A DNA stretch of 56,941 nt from Gammaproteobacteria bacterium (GCA_020445405.1 JAGRGQ010000019.1:1-56941), one strand, 5' to 3'; shown: positions 7,540-16,704, counted from the first letter of the stretch. Numbers and translations: made by a program. Notes: a model not told the origin generated them from the sequence alone.

Positions 7540-7917
7540 CTATTCGCTCTCCTCCCGGTCCAGCATCTGCTTGAGCGCGGCGAACGGGTTGTGGGTTGCG
7601 CCGCGGGCATCTGATTGATCTCCTGTACTGTATCCGGCTTCCAGATAACGCGAATGCTCGTTGTCGTGGCAGTAGAGACAAAGCAGCTCCCAATTACTGC
7701 CATCGGGCGGATTATTGTCATGGTTATGGTCGCGGTGATGAACCGTCAATTCATGCAGATTCGTGCGCGTAAACTCGCGGGTGCAGCGGCCGCACACCCA
7801 GGGATACATTTTAAGCGCCTTCTCTCGATACCCCGCCTCCCGCTCCGCCCGGTTGCGTCTTGCGTCAGCAACAACCCGGTCGAGTTTGTCCATTTTGCCG
7901 GGGTTTGTTCTATTCAT
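7540..7917 (-). CDS. yajD: HNH nuclease family protein YajD
   Basis: 125 residues. The core GYREKALKMYPWVCGRC, then LTVHHRDHNHDNNP, then DGSNWELLCLYCHDNEHS is very close to E. coli YajD. The CGRC and CLYC pairs form a structural zinc site; HH in the VHHRDH motif and the following N/H supply the metal-dependent HNH centre. The C-terminal NPFAALKQMLDR is also conserved in YajD. Its biological role is not established. It lies alone on the minus strand, between plus-strand neighbours, with no toxin-immunity or phage partner. Confidence 0.92.
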   Translation of the reverse strand: MNRTNPGKMDKLDRVVADARRNRAEREAGYREKALKMYPWVCGRCTREFTRTNLHELTVHHRDHNHDNNPPDGSNWELLCLYCHDNEHSRYLEAGYSTGDQSDARGATHNPFAALKQMLDREESE

Positions 7918-8265
7918 GCCCTATCCTCATTTGCCGGTTGATGCAGACCGAAGTCAACAATTTGAAAATTAGCACAAAATAACCGCCCGGTGACAGTTAC
8001 ACCCCGGTCGCATACCGCTCTGGAAGCACTATGTCCAGAGCGCTATAGTAGCAGTGCCCGGTGTTCAGGTTCATCCGAGCGGAATGCAGACCCGGCACGA
8101 TTTCTGCTGGCGATGCGGATGTAACACCCGGCTGAACAGTGGCTCCCGGCTCCCCTCGTCTTTTTCGGGGTTTGCCGAGGGAAGAGGCTTCACTCTTCAC
8201 CCGCGCTGTCGGCAATAATCGCAATTTCACACACTGACCCGAATAGGCACCGTTAACAGAATCCC
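7918..8265. other. Intergenic region between divergent yajD and the MFS gene
   Basis: 348 bp without a credible gene. It contains a perfect hairpin at 8016-8042 (CGCTCTGGA and TCCAGAGCG around a 9-base loop) and some GC-rich complementary runs around 8150-8180 (CCCTCG ... CGAGGG). No T-run follows either, and no promoter stands out. Both divergent genes must be transcribed from here. Confidence 0.5.
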
Positions 8266-9558
8266 ATGACGCAGCGCACTGAATATCCCCCGTTGCGCCT
8301 CTCCTGGATGATGTGGGGTCTCGGCGCACTGCTCTATCTGATCGGATTTTACCAGCGCGTCGCTCCCGGTGTGATGACCGCTGAGCTGATGCTCGATTTC
8401 TCCCTCAGCGCCACTGCGCTGGGCAATCTGTCCGCACTCTATTTTTACAGCTATGTCGCCATGCAGGTACCCACCGGGCTGCTTGCGGACCATTGGGGTC
8501 CCCGCCGGCTGTTGACCCTGGGCGCCATGGCTGCCGCTGCCGGCACCTGTGTATTCGCTTTTGCCGCGGATGTCTGGTGGGCAGGCCTGGGAAGGCTGAT
8601 AATCGGCGGATCAGTGGCGGTTGCTTTCGTGGGTATGCTCAAGCTCGCCGGTCACTGGCTTCCCCAAAGGCAGTATGCCCTGGCATCCGGAATGGCCCTC
8701 TTCTGTGGAATCCTAGGCGCGGTTTTTGCCGGTGTTCCGCTGAGGTTGCTCGTGGATGGTATCGGCTGGCGCAATGTGATGATTGTTTCGGCGTTACTTA
8801 CGTTTGCGATAGCGCTGGCCATCTGGTGGCTGGTTCGGGACGACCCGTCCGAGCGAAACTACCAAAGTTACGCAGTCGATTCCGGACATCACCCCCGGAA
8901 GAGCCGCGGCAGTGTGCTTGGAGGAATACGCGAAGTGTTCAGTTTCAGCAATACCTGGCTGCTGTATCTGATTCCGGGCGGCGTGGTCGGCACCGTGTTG
9001 ACCTTTGCCGGACTTTGGGGGGTACCCTTCCTGACGACCCACTACGGTTTGCAGAAGACGGAAGCGGCTGCCATCTGTTCGGCGTTGCTGATAGCCTGGG
9101 CTGTTGGCGGTCCTGCTTTCGGCTGGTTATCCGATCATCTACGTCACCGTAAACCCTTGTATGCAATCGGCTGCGTGGTGCAGTTGGCCGGCTGGAGCGC
9201 GGTGCTGCTGCTGCCCACCCTTCCCCTCTGGCTGTTGGTCACGCTGCTTATCGTGGCGGGTTTTTTCGCCGGCAACATGATCATTGGCTTCGCCTACGCC
9301 AGGGAATCAGTTCCCGCACGCCTTTCCGGTACGCTTTCCGGCGTGATTAACATGGGGGTAATGATGGGACCGATGCTGCTGCAACCGGCGGTAGGCCTGG
9401 TACTGGACCTTTTATGGTCCGGGGAATCGGTTGACGGTGTACGACATTACAGCATCGAAGCTTATCGCAGCGGCTTTCTGTTGATGCTGGGCTGGTTGGC
9501 ACTCTCAACCGTGTTGATCTTCTTCACCCGTGAAACCCACTGCCGGCAGTACCGCTGA
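8266..9558 (+). CDS. Major facilitator superfamily transporter
   Basis: 430 residues with about twelve hydrophobic segments. The MFS signature between helices 2 and 3 is present (GLLADHWGPRR, the G-x3-D-x2-G-x-RR pattern), and its echo between helices 8 and 9 is GWLSDHLRHRKP. The N-terminus WMMWGLGALLYLIGFYQRVAPGVM, with an Arg in helix 1, is typical of the organic-anion/sugar-phosphate branch of the superfamily. Substrate not predictable. Gene ends about 100 bp before the lipoprotein gene, same strand; whether they share a transcript is unclear. Confidence 0.9.
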   Translation: MTQRTEYPPLRLSWMMWGLGALLYLIGFYQRVAPGVMTAELMLDFSLSATALGNLSALYFYSYVAMQVPTGLLADHWGPRRLLTLGAMAAAAGTCVFAFAADVWWAGLGRLIIGGSVAVAFVGMLKLAGHWLPQRQYALASGMALFCGILGAVFAGVPLRLLVDGIGWRNVMIVSALLTFAIALAIWWLVRDDPSERNYQSYAVDSGHHPRKSRGSVLGGIREVFSFSNTWLLYLIPGGVVGTVLTFAGLWGVPFLTTHYGLQKTEAAAICSALLIAWAVGGPAFGWLSDHLRHRKPLYAIGCVVQLAGWSAVLLLPTLPLWLLVTLLIVAGFFAGNMIIGFAYARESVPARLSGTLSGVINMGVMMGPMLLQPAVGLVLDLLWSGESVDGVRHYSIEAYRSGFLLMLGWLALSTVLIFFTRETHCRQYR

Positions 9559-9657
9559 AGAGACCTGCGAAAGTACCGCTGGAACCGCCGGTGAGCGCTT
9601 CAGCGAGATAATTGCACCGGGTATAATATATGCTGATCAAGGTTCGAGGGCGGCGAG

Positions 9658-10203
9658 ATGTTACAGCACAGAATAATGAGATTCGCGCTGGTGCTGATGA
9701 TTACAGGCTGCAGCCAGTCATCCGCGATCAGAGACGGCAAAGACCCACTGGCATTTCTGGCGGCCGGTTCCGAGATTCAGCTTAACCGCGACCTGGAGAT
9801 CCCCGCCGGCGAAACCCGTGTTTTCTTCCAGCGGGGCAAAACGATTCCCGTTGGCGAACTCGATTACTACCATCCCAGCTGCGACCTCGAAGTATGGGAA
9901 CTGCAGCAGAAGGTGCGGACTGTAGCCAAGGATCTGTTTGTGATTGGCAGACTGAGCAGCGGTACGGATCCGGTGGTCAGCCTCGGTACGACCCAATTGG
10001 TCGACAGCAGCACAGTCGCCCGTCTGTTTGGTGACAGAGGCCCTTCGGTGCACCGTTACCTGCGGGTTGAACTGCACTCCGCCACCCAGCCCGATGTGAT
10101 GCGCCTCACCTGCCGTGGCGCCTGGGCCGACTATTACGATGCCCGATTTCCCAGCGAGGTGGAGATAAAACTGGCCCTCGGGGATATCATGGTTTTCCTA
10201 TGA
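9658..10203 (+). CDS. Putative lipoprotein of unknown function
   Basis: 181 residues. A short n-region and hydrophobic stretch end in the lipobox ITGC, with C18 as the lipid-modified residue, followed by SQSS; no Asp at +2, so outer-membrane sorting is expected. The mature part is soluble, mostly beta-rich by appearance, with two cysteines (YYHPSCDLEVWE and RLTCRGAW) that could form a disulfide, and the repeated W/Y-rich end GAWADYYDARFPSEVEI. I do not recognise a family. It lies between a transporter and an acyl-CoA ligase on the same strand, which does not by itself indicate a function. Confidence 0.8.
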   Translation: MLQHRIMRFALVLMITGCSQSSAIRDGKDPLAFLAAGSEIQLNRDLEIPAGETRVFFQRGKTIPVGELDYYHPSCDLEVWELQQKVRTVAKDLFVIGRLSSGTDPVVSLGTTQLVDSSTVARLFGDRGPSVHRYLRVELHSATQPDVMRLTCRGAWADYYDARFPSEVEIKLALGDIMVFL

Positions 10204-10258
10204 TGGGCCTGACCGATCCCGCATTCGTCCCCACCGCGCTTGGATCAGGCACGCCGGA

Positions 10259-11821
10259 ATGCTGATTACCGAAATACTGGCGAGAAACGCCAGAAGCTAC
10301 GGCAAGGATATTGCGCTGGTGGAACGCGATCCTAGCGCGGGGACACGCCGGGAGATCAGCTGGGCAGATTTTGACCGGGAGTCAAACCGGTTCGCCAATG
10401 CACTGTTGCAGGCCGGCGTATCCAAGGGCGATCGGGTGGGCCAGTTAATGATGAATTGCCTGGAATGGCTGCCCGTATACTTCGGCATACTCCGTACCGG
10501 AGCATGGGCCGTTCCCCTCAATTTCCGCTTTGAAGCAGAAACTATTCTTGCCTGCGCAGCGCTTTCCGAATTCAAGGTTTTTCTGTTTGGCCCGGAGTTT
10601 GTCGAGCGGATAGCGATCGTCAGAAGTAAGCTGGGCAGCGCAGAAACGCGCTATGTTTTCCTGGGCGCACGGGAGTCCTGCCCAGATTTCGCAACGCTGT
10701 ATGAAGATTTTATCGCTACTGTCGCTGACTCGGCGCCGCTGGTGCCACTGGATATCTGCGACGATGCCGCCCTCTATTTCACATCCGGCACGACAGGTCA
10801 TCCCAAGGCGGTCCGGCTCACCCACAGGAATCTGGAGCACGCATGCTACATTGAGAGTCAGCACCACAGCCAGACCAGAACAGATACTTTCCTGTGTATT
10901 CCCCCGCTCTACCATACCGGCGCCAAGATGCATTGGTTCGGCAGCTTTATCGTGGGTGGACGCGCGGTAATCCTGAAGGGCGTCAGGCCAGAATGGATAC
11001 TGCAGGCCGTATCCGAAGAGCGCGTTACCATCGTATGGTTGCTGGTGCCGTGGGCACACGACATCCTGATCTCCTGGGAAAACGGTGAGATCGACCTCGA
11101 TTCATACCATCTCGAGCAGTGGCGTCTGATGCATATTGGCGCACAACCGGTTCCTCCGAGCCTGATTCACGCCTGGAAGAGAGTGTTTCCTAAACACGCT
11201 TACGACACCAACTACGGCCTGACCGAAACCACCGGGCCCGGCTGTGTGCATCTCGGTATCGACAACACCTGGAAGATCGGCGCTATTGGTGTTCCGGGAT
11301 TCGACTGGGAGTGCCGCATTGCCGATACCCTAGGCAGAGAGTTGGGCGACGGAGAGACGGGAGAGCTGCAAGTCAGAGGTCCGGGCGTGATGAAGGAGTA
11401 TTACAAGGATCCGGAGGAGACTGCGGCTGTGCTGATCGACGGCTGGTTACGGACCGGGGATGTCGCCCGACGGGATAAAGATGGCTTTTACTGGCTGGTT
11501 GATCGCACCAAGGATCTGATCGTTGCCGGCGGTGAAAACGTATCCCCGGTCGAGATAGAACACTTTTTCATGAACCACCCGGCGATACAGGACATCGCCG
11601 TTATCGGTACACCGGACAAGCGGCTGGGTGAACTGATAACCGCAATCGTTCAGGTCAAGCCTGGTATGGCACTCAGTGCCGGGGAGTTTCTGGTATTTGC
11701 CGAACCACTGCCACGCTATAAACGCCCCAAACTGGTCTATTTCGACCAGGTGCCACGCAATGCCACCGGTAAGATTGAAAAACCGAAGTTGCGCCAAAAG
11801 TACGGCCAGACCAGGTCATGA
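10259..11821 (+). CDS. AMP-dependent acyl-CoA synthetase/ligase
   Basis: 520 residues, adenylate-forming enzyme class I. It should activate a carboxylic acid as acyl-AMP and transfer it to CoA. Key motifs: the P-loop-like YFTSGTTGHPKA (about residues 173-184), YGLTETTG for the aromatic/adenine pocket, GWLRTGDVARRDKDGFYWLVDRTKDLI for the hinge region, and NATGKIEKPKLR with the catalytic lysine near the C-terminus. The sequence is of the medium/long-chain and crotonobetaine/carnitine-like type; the acid substrate is not predictable. Starts 55 bp after the lipoprotein gene. 81 bp separate it from uvrD. Confidence 0.9.
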   Translation: MLITEILARNARSYGKDIALVERDPSAGTRREISWADFDRESNRFANALLQAGVSKGDRVGQLMMNCLEWLPVYFGILRTGAWAVPLNFRFEAETILACAALSEFKVFLFGPEFVERIAIVRSKLGSAETRYVFLGARESCPDFATLYEDFIATVADSAPLVPLDICDDAALYFTSGTTGHPKAVRLTHRNLEHACYIESQHHSQTRTDTFLCIPPLYHTGAKMHWFGSFIVGGRAVILKGVRPEWILQAVSEERVTIVWLLVPWAHDILISWENGEIDLDSYHLEQWRLMHIGAQPVPPSLIHAWKRVFPKHAYDTNYGLTETTGPGCVHLGIDNTWKIGAIGVPGFDWECRIADTLGRELGDGETGELQVRGPGVMKEYYKDPEETAAVLIDGWLRTGDVARRDKDGFYWLVDRTKDLIVAGGENVSPVEIEHFFMNHPAIQDIAVIGTPDKRLGELITAIVQVKPGMALSAGEFLVFAEPLPRYKRPKLVYFDQVPRNATGKIEKPKLRQKYGQTRS

Positions 11822-11902
11822 ATGTGAGCAGCGGACGACCCGCTGAATCTCGGCCTCGCAGCGCACTGTTCAAGTCGGCGCCATAACAGCAAGAGCTTCC
11901 CT

Positions 11903-14104
11903 ATGGATGTTTCCCATATTTTGGATGGACTAAACGACGCTCAACGCCAGGCGGTTACCGCTCCGCCCGGCAGCATATTGATACTGGCTGGTGCCGGCAG
12001 CGGCAAGACCAGGGTACTGGTAAATCGAATCGCCTGGTTGATTCAGGTTGAGGGCGCCTCACCCTGGAATCTACTCGCTGTAACCTTCACCAATAAGGCG
12101 GCCCGCGAGATGAAGGGGCGTATCGAAGAGCTGTTGGGCCATCCAGTGGGCGGCATGTGGGTGGGTACCTTTCATGGCCTGGCTCACCGGCTGCTGCGCG
12201 CCCACTGGGAGGATGCCAAACTGCCCAGGAGCTTCCAGATTCTCGACTCCGATGATCAATACCGTCTCATCCGACGTCTGCTGAAGTCAATGGATCTGGA
12301 GGAGGCGCGCTGGCCGCCGCGTCAGGCGCAGTGGTTCATCAATGGGCGCAAGGACGAGGGGCTTCGGCCACAGCACCTGGACGATGCAGACGACCCATTC
12401 ACGCGCCAGATGATCCGTATTTACCACGAATATCAAGCCGCCTGTGAACGCGGTGGAATGGTCGACTTTGCCGAACTGCTGCTGCGCACGCACGAACTTC
12501 TGCGCGACCGGCCGGATATCCTGCATCACTATCGGGAGCGATTTCAGCAGATTCTGGTGGATGAGTTTCAAGATACCAACACCATCCAGTACGCATGGCT
12601 GCGACTGCTTGCCGGGGAGCGCAACAATCTGTTTGTGGTTGGTGACGACGACCAGTCCATTTATGGCTGGCGCGGTGCGAGGGTGGAGAATATCCGGGAT
12701 TTCCAGAAAGATTTCCCAGGGGCGCCCCTAATGCGGCTGGAACAGAATTATCGTTCCACCGAAACCATTTTAAAAGCCGCCAACGCGGTAATTGCCAATA
12801 ACCCGTCGCGGCTCGGCAAAAATCTCTGGACCGATGGCGGCGAGGGCGAGCGTATCTGCCTTTATGCAGCTTTCAACGAGGTGGATGAAGCGCGCTTTGT
12901 GGTGGAGCGTATTCGACGCTATCTCGATGAGTCGCATCGGCGCAATGAAGTAGCAATTCTATATCGCTCAAATGCCCAGTCGCGCCAGTTTGAGGAGGCC
13001 CTGATTCAGGCCCAGATTCCTTACCGGGTGTATGGAGGATTAAGATTTTTTGAACGCGCCGAGATCAAGGATGCCCTGGCCTACCTGCGCCTGGTCGCCA
13101 ATCCCGGCGATGATGCGGCCTTCGAGCGGGCGGTGAATATTCCTCCGCGGGGTATCGGTCCCCGCACCCTCGACGCTGTCCGTGCCCATGCCCGGGAGGC
13201 TGGCTGCCAGCTATGGCAGGCGGCAGAATACCTGATCAGTGGCAGCGCTTTACCCACACGCGCCTCCAATGCATTGCAGACGTTTCTGCATTTGATCGAG
13301 GAACAGCGCAAAGAGACGATCGGACTGGCGCTGCACGAACTCACGGACCAGGTAATCAACCGCTCCAATTTGGTCGACTATTTCCGTAAGAGCCGCGACG
13401 GAAAGGGCCAGGACAGGGTTGAAAACCTGGAGGAACTGGTCAACGCGGCACGCCAGTTCCCCGGTACACAAATATCTGCCGCTCTTGATGGGATTGACCC
13501 CGAAGGGACGGAAGACCCGGAGGAGTTGGACGATCTCCCGGCTTTTCTAGCGCATGCCGCACTGGAGGCGGGTGAGGCCCAGGGCGACGCGTTTGAAGAG
13601 TGCGTTCAGCTGATGACGCTCCATTCGGCCAAAGGTCTTGAATTTCCGCTGGTATTCATGGCTGGCCTTGAGGAGGGATTGTTTCCACATAGCATGTCCA
13701 GCCAGGAACCCGGCCGTCTGGAGGAGGAGCGTCGGCTCTGTTACGTCGGCATGACCCGCGCCATGCAGCGACTCTGTGTTTCTTACGCCGAAAGCAGACG
13801 CCTGCACGGCAGCGACAGCTATGCCCTGCCCTCCCGTTTCCTGCGGGAGATTCCGGCGGAACTGATCCAGGAAGTGCGCCCGGGCTCCCAGCTTACCAGG
13901 CCGGTCTATCGCCCTTCGCCACCAGGCGTTAGCGAACCTGATTCCGCTTTCAGGCTGGGACAGCGCGTGGTGCACCCGAAATTTGGCGACGGCGTGGTGT
14001 TAAATGCTGAAGGAGAGGGAGGAAACACGCGAATACAGATAAATTTCGAGGCGGCCGGTGTCAAATGGCTGGTATTGGCCTATGCCAATCTTGAGCCCCT
14101 TTAG
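11903..14104 (+). CDS. uvrD: DNA helicase II UvrD
   Basis: 733 residues, superfamily 1A 3'-5' helicase acting in nucleotide-excision and mismatch repair. Motif I is GAGSGKT (residues 30-36), Ia VTFTNKAAREM, II VDEFQDTN, III GDDDQSIYGWRGA, IV LEQNYRST, V LMTLHSAKGLEF and VI EERRLCYVGMTRA. The C-terminal tail (QRVVHPKFGDGVV ... GEGGNTRIQINF) is the Tudor-like domain that binds RNA polymerase in UvrD and PcrA, which separates it from Rep. Length fits UvrD (720 in E. coli). Monocistronic in appearance, followed by hemW after 84 bp. Confidence 0.95.
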   Translation: MDVSHILDGLNDAQRQAVTAPPGSILILAGAGSGKTRVLVNRIAWLIQVEGASPWNLLAVTFTNKAAREMKGRIEELLGHPVGGMWVGTFHGLAHRLLRAHWEDAKLPRSFQILDSDDQYRLIRRLLKSMDLEEARWPPRQAQWFINGRKDEGLRPQHLDDADDPFTRQMIRIYHEYQAACERGGMVDFAELLLRTHELLRDRPDILHHYRERFQQILVDEFQDTNTIQYAWLRLLAGERNNLFVVGDDDQSIYGWRGARVENIRDFQKDFPGAPLMRLEQNYRSTETILKAANAVIANNPSRLGKNLWTDGGEGERICLYAAFNEVDEARFVVERIRRYLDESHRRNEVAILYRSNAQSRQFEEALIQAQIPYRVYGGLRFFERAEIKDALAYLRLVANPGDDAAFERAVNIPPRGIGPRTLDAVRAHAREAGCQLWQAAEYLISGSALPTRASNALQTFLHLIEEQRKETIGLALHELTDQVINRSNLVDYFRKSRDGKGQDRVENLEELVNAARQFPGTQISAALDGIDPEGTEDPEELDDLPAFLAHAALEAGEAQGDAFEECVQLMTLHSAKGLEFPLVFMAGLEEGLFPHSMSSQEPGRLEEERRLCYVGMTRAMQRLCVSYAESRRLHGSDSYALPSRFLREIPAELIQEVRPGSQLTRPVYRPSPPGVSEPDSAFRLGQRVVHPKFGDGVVLNAEGEGGNTRIQINFEAAGVKWLVLAYANLEPL

Positions 14105-14125
14105 TTCACCGATTTTTTCCCGCTC

Positions 14126-14141
14126 TACCAACCCGTTGGTA
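14126..14141. repeat. Small palindrome TACCAAC-CC-GTTGGTA before hemW
   Basis: Perfect 7-bp arms around CC, 48 bp before the hemW start. The same TACCAAC/GTTGGTA arms occur in the larger inverted repeat upstream of leuA (5887-5926). No T-run follows, so a terminator role for uvrD is not obvious. Confidence 0.5.
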
Positions 14142-14188
14142 ATAGCGACAATGCACTGCGCCGAATACTCTGCCGGTACCCTGCACTC

Positions 14189-15337
14189 GTGCTGACTACA
14201 CCGCCGCTTTCACTCTATATTCATCTTCCCTGGTGCATGCGGAAATGTCCTTACTGCGATTTCAACTCGCACCCTCTGCCACCAGTATACGACTATGCCG
14301 CATACGTCGATGCACTACTGGCGGACCTGCGGTTCGAGCTGGGGTCGATTCAGGGACGCACACTGGAGACCATTTTCATCGGCGGTGGCACGCCCAGTCT
14401 GTTTCCAGCGAATCAAGTGAAGCGAGTACTCGATGCGGTATCCGACCTTGTGCCCTGTGCCAAAGGAGTCGAGGTGACGCTAGAGGCAAATCCTGGAACA
14501 CTGGAAGGCGGAAGATACGCCGGCTACCGCGAAGCCGGGATAAACAGACTCTCTATCGGGGTACAGAGTTTCAATGACCGCGCGTTGCAGCGTCTTGGGC
14601 GTATCCATGGGGCAGACATGGCCCTGCGGGCGTTTTTCCTGGCACGCGAAGCCGGCTTCGAGAATATCAATCTGGACCTGATGTTCGGACTGCCGATGCA
14701 GACCGTCGATGAGGCAGGGTTGGACCTGGAAACCGCCATCACCCTGGCACCAGAGCATATTTCTTATTATCAACTGACTATCGAGCCAAACACCCGGTTC
14801 GCAGTTGCGCCGCCGCCTCTTCCCGAGGAGGGGCGCCTCTGGAATATCCAGACCCGGGGTCAGAAGATGCTCGCGAGAGCCGGCTATCACCGGTATGAAG
14901 TGTCGGCATATGCCAGCTCTCGACGGCGGTGTCGGCACAATCTCAATTACTGGGAGTTTGGTGATTATCTGGGTATAGGAGCGGGGGCGCACAGCAAGGT
15001 CAGCGACACGCCAGGGCAGCGGGTTCGGCGATGTTCCAGGATAGCCAGTCCGGCAGCTTTCACAGCTGCTGCCGGCACCCGGGATGCGCTCTCCAGCGAT
15101 TACCACTTGTCTGAAACCGATCTGATCATCGAGTTCATGATGAATCTACTGCGGCTTAGCACTGGTTTCACCGAAGATCTCTTTCAGAATCGAACCGGCC
15201 TCCCTTATGCCAGAGTGAAACCGATGCTGTCAGAAGCTCTGCGGCGTGGCCTGCTCCACAGCGACGGAACACAGTATAGGCCGACGGCTTTGGGACACAG
15301 ATACCTAAACGATCTGCTGGTACTGTTTTTGGACTGA
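14189..15337 (+). CDS. hemW: Radical SAM family heme chaperone HemW
   Basis: 382 residues. The radical SAM cluster motif C-x3-C-x2-C is CMRKCPYC, preceded by LSLYIHLPW and followed by DFNSH, the HemW hallmark (the oxygen-independent coproporphyrinogen III oxidase HemN differs there). GGGTPSLF, EANPG and the GVQSFND motif follow. HemW is now considered a haem-binding chaperone for respiratory enzymes, not a coproporphyrinogen oxidase, despite the old name. The annotated start is GTG with no strong Shine-Dalgarno. Often found next to rdgB; here it follows uvrD. Confidence 0.93.
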   Translation: MLTTPPLSLYIHLPWCMRKCPYCDFNSHPLPPVYDYAAYVDALLADLRFELGSIQGRTLETIFIGGGTPSLFPANQVKRVLDAVSDLVPCAKGVEVTLEANPGTLEGGRYAGYREAGINRLSIGVQSFNDRALQRLGRIHGADMALRAFFLAREAGFENINLDLMFGLPMQTVDEAGLDLETAITLAPEHISYYQLTIEPNTRFAVAPPPLPEEGRLWNIQTRGQKMLARAGYHRYEVSAYASSRRRCRHNLNYWEFGDYLGIGAGAHSKVSDTPGQRVRRCSRIASPAAFTAAAGTRDALSSDYHLSETDLIIEFMMNLLRLSTGFTEDLFQNRTGLPYARVKPMLSEALRRGLLHSDGTQYRPTALGHRYLNDLLVLFLD

Positions 15338-15708
15338 TCGATTCGATCACAATGCAAAATCCGGAGTTTTCTGCATGCGCGGAATTGAGTGCGCAGGGGA
15401 TGCTGCCTTCTGAAGACCCCGAAAGCCGGGGAGACTATAGCCATCAACGGATCAGTGTCATGGATTCGCTGATTGCTTTCCGTAAATATTCGCGCACCGC
15501 GGCAAACCACCGGCGCGAGTGTCATTTTTCCGCCGGAAAACCAAAAACGAATTTAAGTTATTGTAATAACTAAAATATAGTTGCCCAAAAAGGATTGTTA
15601 ATCCTTTGATTTTATATTTTTATCGTGGTATTTAGGAGGCAGTAATCTCAGTTTGCCAAGCGGTGTTCGCTCTTTTTTCGCGCTTGGCCCTGCAGAGGAG
15701 GGTTAGCT
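15338..15708. other. Intergenic region between hemW and the DUF3135 gene
   Basis: 371 bp. A 73-codon open frame at 15352-15573 is rejected (no family, low-complexity composition). An AT-rich stretch at 15540-15640 includes the perfect palindrome AGTTATTGTAATAACT (15556-15571), which may be a regulator site for the downstream gene. A GC-rich run near 15414-15432 (CCCCGAAAGCCGGGG) is a weak hairpin and could help end hemW transcription, but it lacks a T-run. Confidence 0.5.
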
Positions 15709-16080
15709 GTGAAATTGTTTGGAGAATCCAGTCCGGAGAATATGGAATTCAAACAGTGGGTCGAGATGGCTAAGAATGACCCGGAGCTGTTTGAAAAATT
15801 GCGCCAAAACGCTATCGACGAAATAATAGAAAATGCCCCGGAAGGACACCGTCAAAGGTTGCGTTGCCTGCAATGGCGTATTGATCAGGAGCGAAGCCGG
15901 TCGAAGAGCGCGCTTGGAGCATGCATACGCATTTCGCGCATGATGTGGGAGAGTGTGGCTGGTCGCGGCGGCTTGTTGGAATCGCTGTGCCAGATCAAAG
16001 ACTCTCCATTCAACCCGGGTACACCGCTCGCGCCAGCCCCGAAAGCCGAAATAGTGCCGTTCCGGTCACCAGGAAATTAG
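15709..16080 (+). CDS. DUF3135 domain-containing protein
   Basis: 123 residues. FKQWVEMAKNDPELFEKLRQ, then a basic RLRCLQWRIDQERSRSKSALGACIRISRMMWE helix, matches the DUF3135 family, whose members often follow small gene clusters in gammaproteobacteria and have no known function. The start is a GTG with a good GGAGGG about 6 bases upstream. The rest (residues 85-123) is proline-rich and poorly conserved. Its own promoter is unclear; rpmE follows 134 bp further on with its own promoter. Confidence 0.83.
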   Translation: MKLFGESSPENMEFKQWVEMAKNDPELFEKLRQNAIDEIIENAPEGHRQRLRCLQWRIDQERSRSKSALGACIRISRMMWESVAGRGGLLESLCQIKDSPFNPGTPLAPAPKAEIVPFRSPGN

Positions 16081-16126
16081 CGGGTTGTAAATGAATCCGG
16101 GACCGGCGTGGCTTCTACGCCTGGAC

Positions 16127-16155
16127 TTGTGATGCCTCACTTTTTGGCGTAGTAT
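16127..16155 (+). promoter_or_regulatory. Predicted sigma-70 promoter of rpmE
   Basis: TTGTGA (16127-16132), a 17-bp spacer, then TAGTAT (16150-16155). Start of transcription should be near 16162, about 50 bases before the rpmE ATG. Judged by eye only. Confidence 0.55.
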
Positions 16156-16213
16156 GGCTGATTCATCGCGTTTGGGCGGTGCAAGTTCATACAGGTTATC
16201 TTCAGAGGCGATC

Positions 16214-16417
16214 ATGAAAGCGGATATTCATCCTAAATACTCCGAAATCAAGGTGGTCTGCAGTTGCGGCAACGAATTTACGACAGGTTCCACTTTGGGT
16301 GAGGAACTGCATGTTGAAGTTTGCTCTTCCTGCCATCCTTTCTTTACCGGCAAACAAAAAATCATGGATACCGCTGGACGGGTTGATAAATTCCGCCGGC
16401 GATACTCCCGCGGCTGA
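16214..16417 (+). CDS. rpmE: 50S ribosomal protein L31 (zinc-binding form)
   Basis: 67 residues: [21 protein letters not shown], then [17 protein letters not shown] and [14 protein letters not shown]. All four zinc cysteines (16, 18, 37, 40) are present, so this is the C+ form, not the zinc-free paralogue used under zinc shortage. The ATG at 16214 has AGAGG about 6 bases upstream; an in-frame ATG 20 codons up is not conserved. Followed by a clear terminator at 16455, so it is a single-gene unit. A component of the large ribosomal subunit. Confidence 0.97.
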   Translation: MKADIHPKYSEIKVVCSCGNEFTTGSTLGEELHVEVCSSCHPFFTGKQKIMDTAGRVDKFRRRYSRG

Positions 16418-16454
16418 TCTCCTTCCAGCGCAGCTGCCTGCAGCTGCAGCCGCT

Positions 16455-16481
16455 AAAAAGGCATCATCGGATGCCTTTTTT
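16455..16481 (+). terminator. Rho-independent terminator of rpmE
   Basis: An 11-bp perfect stem, AAAAAGGCATC and GATGCCTTTTT, around the loop ATCG, ending in a run of six T. It lies 38 bp after the rpmE stop. Because of the flanking A-run it may also work in reverse. Confidence 0.9.
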
Positions 16482-16617
16482 ATTGTCTTGATATTAGCGA
16501 CTGAAGATATCCGGATAGTTTATCCGAACTGGATGGCACTCCGGGAGCAGCAGTTATTATCGCCTTTCTGCTGTGCAATTAGCGGATAAATGCCTGTTCG
16601 TACGGATTTTCGAACCC

Positions 16618-16646
16618 ATATTCCATTATCAGTGGAAATGGAATAT
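16618..16646. promoter_or_regulatory. Inverted repeat upstream of the mdh promoter
   Basis: Arms ATATTCCATT (16618-16627) and AATGGAATAT (16637-16646), perfect 10 bp, about 30 bp upstream of the predicted mdh -35 box. Its position and form suit a regulator-binding site, but no regulator family can be named. Confidence 0.4.
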
Positions 16647-16676
16647 CCGGGAGAATGATCGTAGAATTCAGCTTCT

Positions 16677-16704
16677 TTGAGAGATAATTTGATTACCGTA
16701 TAAA
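16677..16704 (+). promoter_or_regulatory. Predicted sigma-70 promoter of mdh
   Basis: TTGAGA (16677-16682), 16-bp spacer, TATAAA (16699-16704). A 5' leader of about 20 bases would carry the Shine-Dalgarno GAGGAG before the ATG at 16733. The gltA promoter uses the same two hexamers. Confidence 0.6.

Noticed and set aside
7540-7917. YajD HNH protein as a homing or phage-terminase nuclease
   Set aside because: It aligns over its length with the chromosomal YajD family and has no intron, phage or mobile neighbours.
15352-15573. 73-codon open frame downstream of hemW
   Set aside because: Low-complexity composition, no ribosome site, ends in the AT-rich promoter-like area.
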